42,998 nucleotides of DNA from Bacillota bacterium. Lineage in GTDB: Bacteria; Bacillota; Clostridia; Acetivibrionales; DSM-1351. Below are positions 32,077-40,172 of the stretch, piece after piece (the first letter of the stretch is position 1; every line of letters starts with the position of its first letter). The notes under the pieces were generated by a model that searched no databases, had not been told where the DNA came from, and saw nothing but the letters and a program-made list of their open reading frames with translations. The DNA lies in assembly GCA_023431385.1 (NCBI GenBank), contig JAEYWA010000057.1, positions 1 through 42,998 on the forward strand, in the 5' to 3' direction. Both the position numbers and the translations under genes were made by a program.

Positions 32077-33153
32077 CTATTTGTTTTCAAGCTCAAATTT
32101 CTTCATAAATTCAACCAGCTTGATTACGCCCTCTACTGGCATTGCATTGTAGATACTTGCTCTCATACCGCCTATTAAGCGATGTCCGCGAAGGGTGCAG
32201 AGACCAGCCTGTTCAGCTTCCTTTATAAACTTTTCGTTCAACTCATCGGTTGGAGCTGTGAAAGGAATATTCATAAGGGATCTGTCCTTTACACTTACCT
32301 TGTTTATAAACATTTTTGATTCATCAAGGAAATTATAAAGGATGGCAGCCTTTTCAATATTAACCTTTTCAATTGTTTTTATACCACCCATATCGTCAAG
32401 CCACTTGAAGACCAGTCCTGCTATATAAATACTGTAGCAGGGAGGAGTATTATAAAGGGATTTTTCTTTGGCATGGGTCTCATATCTCATCATGGTAGGA
32501 GTAATATCCAGGTGCTTTCCAATTAAGTCATTCTTAATGATTACTATTGTAAGGCCTGCTGGACCAAGGTTTTTCTGTGCACCAGCATAAATGAGTCCAA
32601 ACTTGTTAACGTCGATTTCTGTAGACATTATATCACTTGACATATCGGCCACAAGAGGGATATTTCCTGTTTCAGGATAGTCTGTAAAGCGTGTACCCTC
32701 AAGGGTGTTATTACTGGTAATGTGAACATAATCAACATCTTGAGAAATGGTATAGTTATCGGGTATAAATGTAAAGTTGGTTTCTTCTGAAGATGCAATG
32801 ATATTCGCCGAACCATAACGCTTTGCTTCTGAAATAGCCTTTTTCGACCAGTTACCGGTATTAATAAAGTCTGCTTTTTTATACTTGCTGAAAAGATTCA
32901 TTGGAATCATTGAAAATTGTGAGGAGGCTCCGCCCTGTAAAAATAACACTGAGTAGGAATCATCAATTTTCATAAGCTTACGGATAAGGCTCTCAGTATT
33001 TTCGATTATGGAAATATAAACTTTTGATCTGTGAGACATTTCCATCACAGACATACCTGTACTATTGTAATTCAACATTTCTTCGGCTGCTTTAGCCAAA
33101 ACGGGTTCCGGAAGCATTGAGGGTCCGGCTGAAAAATTAAAAACTCTATTCAT
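32077..33153 (-). CDS. serC: Phosphoserine aminotransferase
   Basis: 358 residues of the PLP aminotransferase class V family: FNFSAGPSMLPEPVLAKAAEEM at the N terminus, LFLQGGASSQFSMIPMNL, and the PLP-lysine region GLIYAGAQKNLGPAGLTIVII, with LRGHRLIGGMRASIYNAMP near the C terminus. It converts 3-phosphohydroxypyruvate and glutamate to phosphoserine. I place the start at the ATG at 33153, 9 bases after AAGGAG; a GTG at 33162 is in frame. No serB phosphatase is in the window. The gene is first in a serC-serA transcript behind a tandem glycine riboswitch. Confidence 0.95.
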   Translation of the reverse strand: MNRVFNFSAGPSMLPEPVLAKAAEEMLNYNSTGMSVMEMSHRSKVYISIIENTESLIRKLMKIDDSYSVLFLQGGASSQFSMIPMNLFSKYKKADFINTGNWSKKAISEAKRYGSANIIASSEETNFTFIPDNYTISQDVDYVHITSNNTLEGTRFTDYPETGNIPLVADMSSDIMSTEIDVNKFGLIYAGAQKNLGPAGLTIVIIKNDLIGKHLDITPTMMRYETHAKEKSLYNTPPCYSIYIAGLVFKWLDDMGGIKTIEKVNIEKAAILYNFLDESKMFINKVSVKDRSLMNIPFTAPTDELNEKFIKEAEQAGLCTLRGHRLIGGMRASIYNAMPVEGVIKLVEFMKKFELENK

Positions 33154-33184
33154 CTTAAACACTCCTTTTTATTTTATAAATATT

Positions 33185-33225
33185 CAATAAAAATATATAA
33201 AGGTCAAATCTGAATGATTTGACCT
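33185..33225 (-). terminator. Riboswitch-associated terminator before serC
   Basis: Minus strand: perfect 10-bp stem AGGTCAAATC / GATTTGACCT (33225-33201) with a 5-base loop and a T-rich tail, between the riboswitch and the serC ribosome site. It is the likely expression platform. Confidence 0.75.
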
Positions 33226-33277
33226 CTGAAACGTAAAGAAAACGCAAAATAAAACTATATAAAATAGTTATTATTGC

Positions 33278-33437
33278 ATACTCTGTCCTTTTGCCTGAGA
33301 GATTGACGGAATAATCCGTATTGCCCCTTCGGCGCCAACATTGGTCTCTCCAGAGATCCGTCCTGATAAAGTCCTTTTTTACCTGAGAGTGCTACTCCTT
33401 CGGTGCCCCTTGCCTGGCAAAGGGAACTCTCCTCCAT
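33278..33437 (-). ncRNA. Tandem glycine riboswitch (two aptamers)
   Basis: On the minus strand two aptamers occur in series, each with the glycine-riboswitch landmarks. The first has GGAGAG, GCACCGAAGGAG and CTCTCAGGTAAAA; the second has GGAGAG, GCGCCGAAGGGGCAA and CTCTCAGGCAAAAGGACAGAG. They lie between a sigma-A promoter and a terminator ahead of serC-serA. Glycine riboswitches usually control glycine cleavage or transport genes, so serine-synthesis genes are a less common target. Confidence 0.93.
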
Positions 33438-33473
33438 CAATCATCCGCGCTATTAAATTTATTATTACCATAT

Positions 33474-33502
33474 ATTATAGTTCTAGTTATGGGGACAGTC
33501 AA
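33474..33502 (-). promoter_or_regulatory. Sigma-A promoter of the riboswitch-serC-serA transcript
   Basis: Minus strand TTGACT (33497-33502), exact 17-base spacer, TATAAT (33474-33479), about 35 bases before the first aptamer. It begins 7 bases past the end of marR. Confidence 0.85.
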
Positions 33503-33509
33503 GAAGATA

Positions 33510-33956
33510 TTACTTTATCCTTGCAATGATTTTGTTCAATGTCGGCAGTATTGACTCCAAGGTATTAACATCTTCACTACTTAGGGCTGAAAGCTTATCG
33601 GAAAGGTATTGGACTGTCTCCTGTCTTTTTTGCCTTAAAAAGGTATGAGCCTTTTCTGTGGTTTCTATTATAATAATGCGTCTATCATTGGGATCATCAT
33701 ATCTGACTGCATAACCTTCAGCAATCAGGTTATCAATAATTGGTGTCATATTGGGCTTGGAAATCACAAGATCATTTGCTATTTTCGATACAGAACTTGG
33801 TCCGTTATTCATCAGATAGAAAATAACTTTCATATGTGAAGGTGGAATCGATAGTTCTTTAAACATGATATTGCGATTCATTATTTTACTATTTAATGAT
33901 AGAGATAGGAAAAACAAGCTATTGGATATTTCAAACAAAGCATCCTTAGTAGACAT
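33510..33956 (-). CDS. MarR family transcriptional regulator
   Basis: 148 residues with a central winged helix-turn-helix: MKVIFYLMNNGPSSVSKIANDLVISKPNMTPIIDNLIAEGYAVR, then the wing DPNDRRIIIIETTEKA typical of MarR, and terminal dimerisation helices. It is divergent from a two-gene ABC multidrug exporter, the usual arrangement for a MarR repressor of efflux genes. GGAAG precedes the ATG. The AT-rich gap between them contains the exporter promoter and near-palindromic ATAATTAT blocks that could be operators. Confidence 0.92.
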   Translation of the reverse strand: MSTKDALFEISNSLFFLSLSLNSKIMNRNIMFKELSIPPSHMKVIFYLMNNGPSSVSKIANDLVISKPNMTPIIDNLIAEGYAVRYDDPNDRRIIIIETTEKAHTFLRQKRQETVQYLSDKLSALSSEDVNTLESILPTLNKIIARIK

Positions 33957-34166
33957 ATCTAAAACTTCCTTTCTGATACTAAAAAAATTATATGAATTTT
34001 ACATGACTTAACAACAGTTCTTAGTAGTATATTATAAATGGATATTGGTTTGCTGATTTTTTATACTTACACTATATATAATAACGGGTAAGTGCAATAA
34101 TTAAAGTATTCTAATTAACATAAATATTATACACTAATTATAATAATTATACAATTAAAATAATTA

Positions 34167-34195
34167 TTGACACATAATAGTTATATATTTATAAT
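34167..34195 (+). promoter_or_regulatory. Sigma-A promoter of the ABC exporter operon
   Basis: TTGACA (34167-34172), 17-base spacer, TATAAT (34190-34195). Palindromic ATAATTAT blocks lie just upstream, near 34144 and 34161, as candidate MarR sites. The rest of the 33957-34249 gap is plain AT-rich sequence. Confidence 0.8.
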
Positions 34196-34249
34196 TAGAT
34201 ATAGTTTTTGAGACTGATAATTTGATGCTTTATAGAAGGAAGGAGTAAT

Positions 34250-36505
34250 ATGAGCAAAATATTAAAACACTTGAAGCCTCATGTTGTAGCTATTATTGGA
34301 ATAGTAGCTTTTTTACTTTTGCAGGCAGTATGTGACTTGTCACTGCCTGACTATATGTCCAATATCGTTAATGTAGGTATTCAACAGAAAGGTATTGAAA
34401 ACGCAGTACCAGAGCTGATTAGAAAAACTGAAATGGATAAGCTGACCTTTTTCATGAAGGAGGATGAGAAGACTCAGGTATTAAACCACTATACCCTGAT
34501 TGAAAAGGATAATATAACACAGGCAGATTTGGACGAGTATTCAAAGAAATTCCCTGAGATTGCATATAATGATGTTTATAAGCTTAATGAAATTGATGAG
34601 GAAACTACCGATAAATTAACAACAATTATGGGTAAGACGGAATTAATGGTTTATACACTGGAAACTCAAGGTATAGCGGCATTCCAAGAGGCTGGTAATG
34701 AAAGTAATGATCAGCTTTCACAGAATCGTGCAAAGCTTCCTGCCGATACTGACCCTTTTGAACTCTTAGCCAAGACGCCTAAAGAGCAGCTTAAAAGTAT
34801 GCAGGCTACTATTGATAAGAAATTCGAGTCGATGCCGGATAGCATTATCAGCCAGGGAGCGATGGTATATGTTAAAGTCGAATACGAAGCACTTGGCGCA
34901 GATACAGGAAAAATGCAGTCAAACTATATCCTTCTGACCGGATTAAAGATGCTTGGCGTTGCACTTTTAGGAATGACTGCCGCAGTTCTTGTGGGCTTGC
35001 TGGCTGCAAGAGTATCTGCGGGTCTTGGTAAAAGTCTCAGAAGGAATGTATTTGAAAATGTTGTTTCTTTTTCGAATACTGAATTTGACAAATTCTCAAC
35101 CTCTTCTCTTATAACCAGATGTACCAATGATATTCAGCAGGTTCAGATGTTTATGGTAATGTTTTTGAGAATAGTATTTTATGCTCCGATTCTTGGAATC
35201 GGGGGTTTTCTAAAAGCAATGGGAACCGATACCTCCATGTCCTGGGTAATAGGCGTTTCAGTACTTGCAATACTTAGCCTTGTACTTGTTATGTTCGGGG
35301 TGGCCATTCCAAAGTTCAAGATTATTCAAAAGCTTATTGATAAGCTGAATCTGGTCACACGTGAATCTTTGACAGGTATGCTTGTAATCAGAGCCTTCGG
35401 AACACAAAAGAAGGAAGAAGAGAAATTTGAAAAAGCTAATTCTGATTTAACAAATACAAACCTGTTTGTAAGCAGAGTGATGACAGCAATGTTCCCGCTA
35501 ATGATGCTTATACTCAATGGAGTAACACTGCTGATAGTTTGGGTGGGTTCACATCAGGTGGATCTTGGAAATATGCAGGTTGGTAATATGATGGCGTTCA
35601 TAGAGTACGCGATGCAGATAATATTTGCCTTCCTTATGATTTCAATCGTTTCAATAACCTTACCCCGTGCATCGGTATCAATTAATCGAATAGCGGAAGT
35701 CATCAACACAAAAGGATCAATTTTAGATCCTGAAAACAAAAAAGAAATGAATAAGAGTCTCAAGGGAATGGTTGAATTCAAGAATGTGGGCTTTAAATAT
35801 CCCGGAGCTGAAGATGAAGTACTTTCAGATATAACCTTTATTGCAAAGCCCGGAGAGACTGTTGCCTTCATAGGTAGTACAGGCAGCGGAAAATCAACAC
35901 TGATTAACCTTATCCCTCGTTTCTATGACGTTACAGCCGGTCAGATACTGGTTGATGGTGTGGATATAAGAGAAGTTCCACAAAAGGAATTAAGAGATAA
36001 GATTGGTTATGTTCCACAGCAGGGTATGTTGTTCTCCGGAACAATTGAAAGTAATTTAAAATATGGATTGGAATCAGCTAACGAAGAGGATCTTAAGCTT
36101 GCAGCTGATATTGCCCAGGCAACGGAATTTATAAGTGAAAAGGAAGATGGCTTTAAGACTGAAATAGCGCAGGGTGGTGCAAATGTATCTGGTGGTCAGA
36201 AGCAGAGGCTGTCAATTGCCAGAGCGCTTATTAAAAAGCCAGAGATATTCATTTTTGATGACAGCTTTTCAGCACTTGACTATAAGACAGACGCAGCACT
36301 GAGAAGAGCTTTGAAGACAAAAACTCAGGGTGTAACTGTTATGATTGTAGCCCAGAGAATAAGCACAGTAATGAATGCTGATAAGATTTTGGTTCTGGAC
36401 GAAGGCAGAGTTGTTGGTATGGGTACACACGGAGAATTGCTTGAAAACTGCGAGGTTTATCAGCAGATAGCTCTATCACAGCTGTCAAAGGAGGAATTGG
36501 CATGA
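34250..36505 (+). CDS. ABC multidrug exporter subunit 1 (degenerate ATPase site)
   Basis: 751 residues, longer than the usual 570-600 because about 180 residues (about 35-215) are inserted between the first two membrane helices and should form an extracellular domain. Then come the remaining transmembrane helices and a nucleotide-binding domain: Walker A GSTGSGKST, signature VSGGQKQR, and Walker B IFIFDDSFSALD, where the catalytic Glu is Asp. Together with the overlapping next gene it forms a heterodimeric type IV exporter like BmrCD/YheHI. GGAAGGAG precedes the ATG. Confidence 0.93.
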   Translation: MSKILKHLKPHVVAIIGIVAFLLLQAVCDLSLPDYMSNIVNVGIQQKGIENAVPELIRKTEMDKLTFFMKEDEKTQVLNHYTLIEKDNITQADLDEYSKKFPEIAYNDVYKLNEIDEETTDKLTTIMGKTELMVYTLETQGIAAFQEAGNESNDQLSQNRAKLPADTDPFELLAKTPKEQLKSMQATIDKKFESMPDSIISQGAMVYVKVEYEALGADTGKMQSNYILLTGLKMLGVALLGMTAAVLVGLLAARVSAGLGKSLRRNVFENVVSFSNTEFDKFSTSSLITRCTNDIQQVQMFMVMFLRIVFYAPILGIGGFLKAMGTDTSMSWVIGVSVLAILSLVLVMFGVAIPKFKIIQKLIDKLNLVTRESLTGMLVIRAFGTQKKEEEKFEKANSDLTNTNLFVSRVMTAMFPLMMLILNGVTLLIVWVGSHQVDLGNMQVGNMMAFIEYAMQIIFAFLMISIVSITLPRASVSINRIAEVINTKGSILDPENKKEMNKSLKGMVEFKNVGFKYPGAEDEVLSDITFIAKPGETVAFIGSTGSGKSTLINLIPRFYDVTAGQILVDGVDIREVPQKELRDKIGYVPQQGMLFSGTIESNLKYGLESANEEDLKLAADIAQATEFISEKEDGFKTEIAQGGANVSGGQKQRLSIARALIKKPEIFIFDDSFSALDYKTDAALRRALKTKTQGVTVMIVAQRISTVMNADKILVLDEGRVVGMGTHGELLENCEVYQQIALSQLSKEELA

Positions 36506-38364
36506 GTAAAAATGAAAATATGAAACATACCTCCAAAAGAGGACATGGCCCAATGGGCGGCGGTCCCATGGGTGGTATGCCACCGGAGAAACCAAAGGAT
36601 TTTAAGGGTACCATGAAGAAGCTTTTGACTTATATAAAGCCCTTCATCCCACAAATAATAGTCGTATTCATGTTTGCAATCGTAGGTGTAATTATCAGTA
36701 TAAGGGGTCCTAAAATCCTTGGTAAGGCCATCACAAAGCTGTATGAGGGACTGGTGGGTAAAGCTACCGGCGGTTCAATAGATTTTGATTTTATTGCAGA
36801 AACTTTATTAGTACTGCTTCTCATTTACGCAGCAAGCTCCCTGTTCTCCTTTATCGGCGGTTATATTATGTCAGGGATAGCTCAAAAGGTATCCTATAAT
36901 CTCAGAAAAGAAATATCTGAGAAAATTAACCGCTTACCGCTGAAATATTTTGACAAGATGACACATGGAGAGGTATTGTCGAGAGTTACAAACGATGTAG
37001 ATACAGTCAGCCAGACGTTGAACCAGAGCTTGTTCCAGATGATAACCTCCTTTACAACACTGATTGGCGTACTTGTAATGATGCTGACTATCAGCTGGCT
37101 TATGACCATTATTGCTGTTATGATTGTTCCTATTTCAGTAATATTTATTAGTGCAATCGTTAAACAATCACAGAAATATTTCAGATCTCAGCAGGAATCT
37201 CTTGGTAAGGTTAATGGTCACGTTGAAGAGATCTTCAGCGGACATAATATAATGAAGGCTTTTAACGGGGAGGAAAAAGCTGTTGATGAGTTTAACAGCA
37301 TTAATGACACACTGCATAAAGCAGCATGGAAATCGCAGTTTCTGTCAGGTATGATGCCCCCGGTAATGGGCTTCATAGGTAATATCGGGTATGTATTTGT
37401 AACAATACTTGGAGGTTGGCTGACAATTAAGGGAACAATTAAGGTAGGAGATATTGTTTCTTTTGTACAGTACGTAAGAAACTTCCAGCAGCCAATCGGT
37501 CAGGCTGCCCAGATTGCAAATATTCTGCAGTCAACAGCTGCGGCAGCTGAAAGAGTTTTTGCATTCCTTGCTGAAGAAGAAGAACCGAAGGATGTTGAGA
37601 AGCCTGCAAGTACTCAAGCTGTGACCGGCGAGGTTAAATTTGAAAAGGTCCATTTTGGATACAACCCTGAAAATATAGTAATAAATGATTTCTCTGCTGT
37701 AATTAAACCCGGTCAGAGGGTGGCTATAGTTGGGCCAACCGGAGCAGGGAAAACTACAATCGTTAAATTGCTGATGCGTTTTTATGATCTCAACAGCGGA
37801 GATATATTTATTGATGGTATAAATTCAAAGGACTTCAGGAGAAATGATCTGAGAGATATGTTTGGTATGGTGCTCCAGGACACTTGGTTGTTTAACGGTA
37901 CCATAATGGAGAACATACGTTATGGAAGGCTCGATGCAACTGATGAAGAGGTAATTCAGGCTGCCAAGGCGGCACATGCTCACCATTTTATCAAGACACA
38001 ACCTGATGGATATAATATGGTTCTTAATGAAGAGGCCAACAACGTGTCACAGGGACAGAAGCAGCTTTTGACCATTGCCCGTGCCATACTGTCAGATCCA
38101 AAGATATTGATACTGGATGAAGCAACCAGCTCAGTTGATACCAGAACCGAAGTGTTAATACAAAAGGCATTGGAAAACCTGATGAAAAACAGAACCAGCT
38201 TTATTATTGCGCACAGGCTTTCAACCATCAGAGATGCTGATATGATTTTGGTTATGAAAAACGGTGATATTGTTGAACAGGGTACACATGAGGAATTGCT
38301 GAAGGCAGGCGGGTTCTATGCGCAGCTGTACAATAGTCAGTTTGAAGAGGCTGAAGCTTCGTAA
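36502..38364 (+). CDS. ABC multidrug exporter subunit 2 (catalytic ATPase site)
   Basis: 620 residues. A hydrophilic Gly/Met/His/Lys-rich N-terminal extension (about 1-35) precedes six transmembrane helices and a nucleotide-binding domain with Walker A GPTGAGKTT, a non-canonical signature VSQGQKQ, and Walker B ILILDEATSSVD with the catalytic Glu intact. Its odd signature pairs with the DD-type Walker B of subunit 1 to form the degenerate site; its own Walker B with subunit 1's SGGQ forms the competent site. The start overlaps the previous stop by four bases (ATGA), which gives coupled translation and equal stoichiometry. Confidence 0.94.
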   Translation: MSKNENMKHTSKRGHGPMGGGPMGGMPPEKPKDFKGTMKKLLTYIKPFIPQIIVVFMFAIVGVIISIRGPKILGKAITKLYEGLVGKATGGSIDFDFIAETLLVLLLIYAASSLFSFIGGYIMSGIAQKVSYNLRKEISEKINRLPLKYFDKMTHGEVLSRVTNDVDTVSQTLNQSLFQMITSFTTLIGVLVMMLTISWLMTIIAVMIVPISVIFISAIVKQSQKYFRSQQESLGKVNGHVEEIFSGHNIMKAFNGEEKAVDEFNSINDTLHKAAWKSQFLSGMMPPVMGFIGNIGYVFVTILGGWLTIKGTIKVGDIVSFVQYVRNFQQPIGQAAQIANILQSTAAAAERVFAFLAEEEEPKDVEKPASTQAVTGEVKFEKVHFGYNPENIVINDFSAVIKPGQRVAIVGPTGAGKTTIVKLLMRFYDLNSGDIFIDGINSKDFRRNDLRDMFGMVLQDTWLFNGTIMENIRYGRLDATDEEVIQAAKAAHAHHFIKTQPDGYNMVLNEEANNVSQGQKQLLTIARAILSDPKILILDEATSSVDTRTEVLIQKALENLMKNRTSFIIAHRLSTIRDADMILVMKNGDIVEQGTHEELLKAGGFYAQLYNSQFEEAEAS

Positions 38365-38440
38365 GCGATAGATATGATTATAATATTGCATTTATGAGAC
38401 AATAAGACTATAATAAAGTTAGTTAAATGGAGATAGGCAT

Positions 38441-38473
38441 GGGCGCCAGTCGTAAAGACTTGGCGCCCTTTTT
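38441..38473 (+). terminator. Terminator of the ABC exporter operon
   Basis: GGGCGCCA (38441-38448) pairs with TGGCGCCC (38461-38468), with an extra GTC/GAC inner stem, then five T. It closely resembles the hairpin at 40006-40052. Confidence 0.9.
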
Positions 38474-38563
38474 AAGCTTGTAGGAATTCATATGTATTTA
38501 AGTTTACCCTACGGTTTATTCATATTTACCCTTTAACTTAAAATACTACACTAAACAGATTTC

Positions 38564-38712
38564 TTGATTTGGTGTAAAATGCAGCCCCATAACTGCATTT
38601 TATATATAGTTGCCAAATGGAATGCGTATGCATTTCTTTGACCGTGTAAGGGTGCAGTACTGGCACCTGTAAGCTCCAACTTAGTGTGAGAAGTAGGTTG
38701 GAGCCTCTTTTT
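38564..38712 (+). ncRNA. Candidate small RNA ending in a terminator
   Basis: A gene-free stretch with four consecutive hairpins: AAAATGCAG (38576-38584) / CTGCATTTT (38593-38601), AATGC / GCATT, GGTGC / GCACC, and a terminator GCTCCAAC (38673-38680) / GTTGGAGC (38697-38704) followed by T5. Because the exporter operon already ends at 38473, this second rightward terminator suggests a separate short transcript. The promoter is weak (TTGATT at 38564-38569 is the best -35). No known RNA class recognised. Confidence 0.35.
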
Positions 38713-38716
38713 GGCG

Positions 38717-39823
38717 CTAGATTTGATTATCTGACAGATTTTTTGGATAACTGAAATAGAAGGAGGCTCCGTTGTTGATTTCGCCTGTCATCCAAGCCTT
38801 ACCATTGTGGCGCTTTAGTATCCTCTGGCATATGGACAGCCCGACACCTGATCCCTCAAACTCTTTGGATGAATGCAGACGCTGAAACACTTGAAAAAGT
38901 CTGGTTGAATATTTCATATCGAATCCAACACCGTTATCGGTAATACAGAAAACGTAATCATTCTGATGCTCGGTATATTCAACTTCAATGATACCGATCT
39001 GACGTGGTCCGGTGTACTTGATAGAATTGGAAAGAATGTTTGTTACAAGGATTCTAAGCATTATACCGTCACCTGTAATTTCCGGCAGCTCGGGTAATTT
39101 CAGATTTATTGTTCTATATGGCTGAGCCAGCATTAATTCTTCAAATACACTTTTAAATAATAGGTTCAGCTCGATGGGCTCAAGCCTTATCTCCATTTCG
39201 CACATACGTGAGAACTCAAGGAGGTGATTAATAATATCTGTAAGTTCGGAGGATTTTTTTTGTATATTATTAATCAATGCGTTACCATCGTCTCCAAGTT
39301 TGTTGTAGTAATCAAGAGAAAGATACTCTATAAGCTTGCTTATTGAAAGCAGAGGCGCTTTAAGGTCATGGGCGATGGAATAGCAAAAACTGTCAAGCTC
39401 CTTGTTAGCTAAAAAAAGATGCTCTGCCTGGGCTTTGAGCTTTATATGTGTATTGACTCTTGCAAGGAGTTCAGTAGGGTTGAAGGGCTTAGTGACGTAA
39501 TCCTGAGCACCTGCTTCAAAGCCATTTTTTATACTTTCCTCATCACCACTTGAAGTTAAAAAAATGACGGGAATATTCTTGTATTCATCACTTTCTTTGA
39601 TAATTCTGCATAATTCAAAACCATTTATCTCGGGCATGAAAATATCTAAGAGAATAAGATCCGGTTTGTGTTTATCAAGGGCCCTTAATGCTGTGAGACC
39701 TTTCGTTGCAACTCGGACCTTGTAGTTATGGCTCTTCAAAACCACCATAGCCATTTCAATTTGTTCAGGAGTATCATCAACTATCAGTATTTCATATGTA
39801 TTGATGGAATTGTCACTATTCAA
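38717..39823 (-). CDS. Response regulator-histidine kinase fusion
   Basis: About 368 residues: a receiver domain (phosphoacceptor D60 in LILLDIFMPE, plus ILIVDDTPEQ and the conserved Lys in YVTKPFNP), a short coiled coil, a HisKA dimerisation domain with H152 in HDLKAPLLSISKL, and a HATPase domain (NILSNSIKY, ITDNGVGFD, GSGVGLSICQRIL). It has no membrane segment or output DNA-binding domain, so it is a cytoplasmic phosphorelay element. The TTG at 39823 follows AGGAGG by 4 bases and is preferred; an ATG at 39841 is in frame with a poor ribosome site. It is divergent from the large kinase at 40173 and they may form one relay. Confidence 0.88.
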   Translation of the reverse strand: MNSDNSINTYEILIVDDTPEQIEMAMVVLKSHNYKVRVATKGLTALRALDKHKPDLILLDIFMPEINGFELCRIIKESDEYKNIPVIFLTSSGDEESIKNGFEAGAQDYVTKPFNPTELLARVNTHIKLKAQAEHLFLANKELDSFCYSIAHDLKAPLLSISKLIEYLSLDYYNKLGDDGNALINNIQKKSSELTDIINHLLEFSRMCEMEIRLEPIELNLLFKSVFEELMLAQPYRTINLKLPELPEITGDGIMLRILVTNILSNSIKYTGPRQIGIIEVEYTEHQNDYVFCITDNGVGFDMKYSTRLFQVFQRLHSSKEFEGSGVGLSICQRILKRHNGKAWMTGEINNGASFYFSYPKNLSDNQI

Positions 39824-40005
39824 ATCTGCCTCCTGTCCCATTTTCGCCGGGTCAATAGACAGAACTAAAGGTGACCGCTGCGATTAGTTGATTATTCTGG
39901 AAATAAACTTTTATTATATTCTACAACATAAATTTTAAATAGCCAACTGTAAATAAGTGTTTGCTTTTTTTGAACGCAATTTATATAATAAAATAAAAAA
40001 GGCAA

Positions 40006-40052
40006 GGGTGCCAGGTGATTAGTAAAAATAATGACTTGTGCGCCCTTTTTTT
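40006..40052 (+). terminator. Terminator-like hairpin upstream of the large sensor kinase
   Basis: GGGTGC (40006-40011) pairs with GCGCCC (40040-40045), with an inner CAGGT..ACTTG helix, then seven T. It lies in the leader of the kinase gene, so it may attenuate, or end an upstream transcript. Its sequence resembles the terminator at 38441. Confidence 0.7.
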
Positions 40053-40172
40053 GTTTTGTATAGGAATAAATACATTTTGTATGCGTTGAAGGTACTGATA
40101 TATCTAAGATTTGATGAATATACTGGAGTAATTCCAGGTAGATTTAATATTGTTACTTGGGGGGTGTCAGGG

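Noticed and set aside
40038..40172. Upstream GTG start giving a 941-residue kinase
   Set aside because: That start lies inside a terminator-like hairpin and T run with no ribosome site; the TTG at 40173 has a G-rich site at normal distance.
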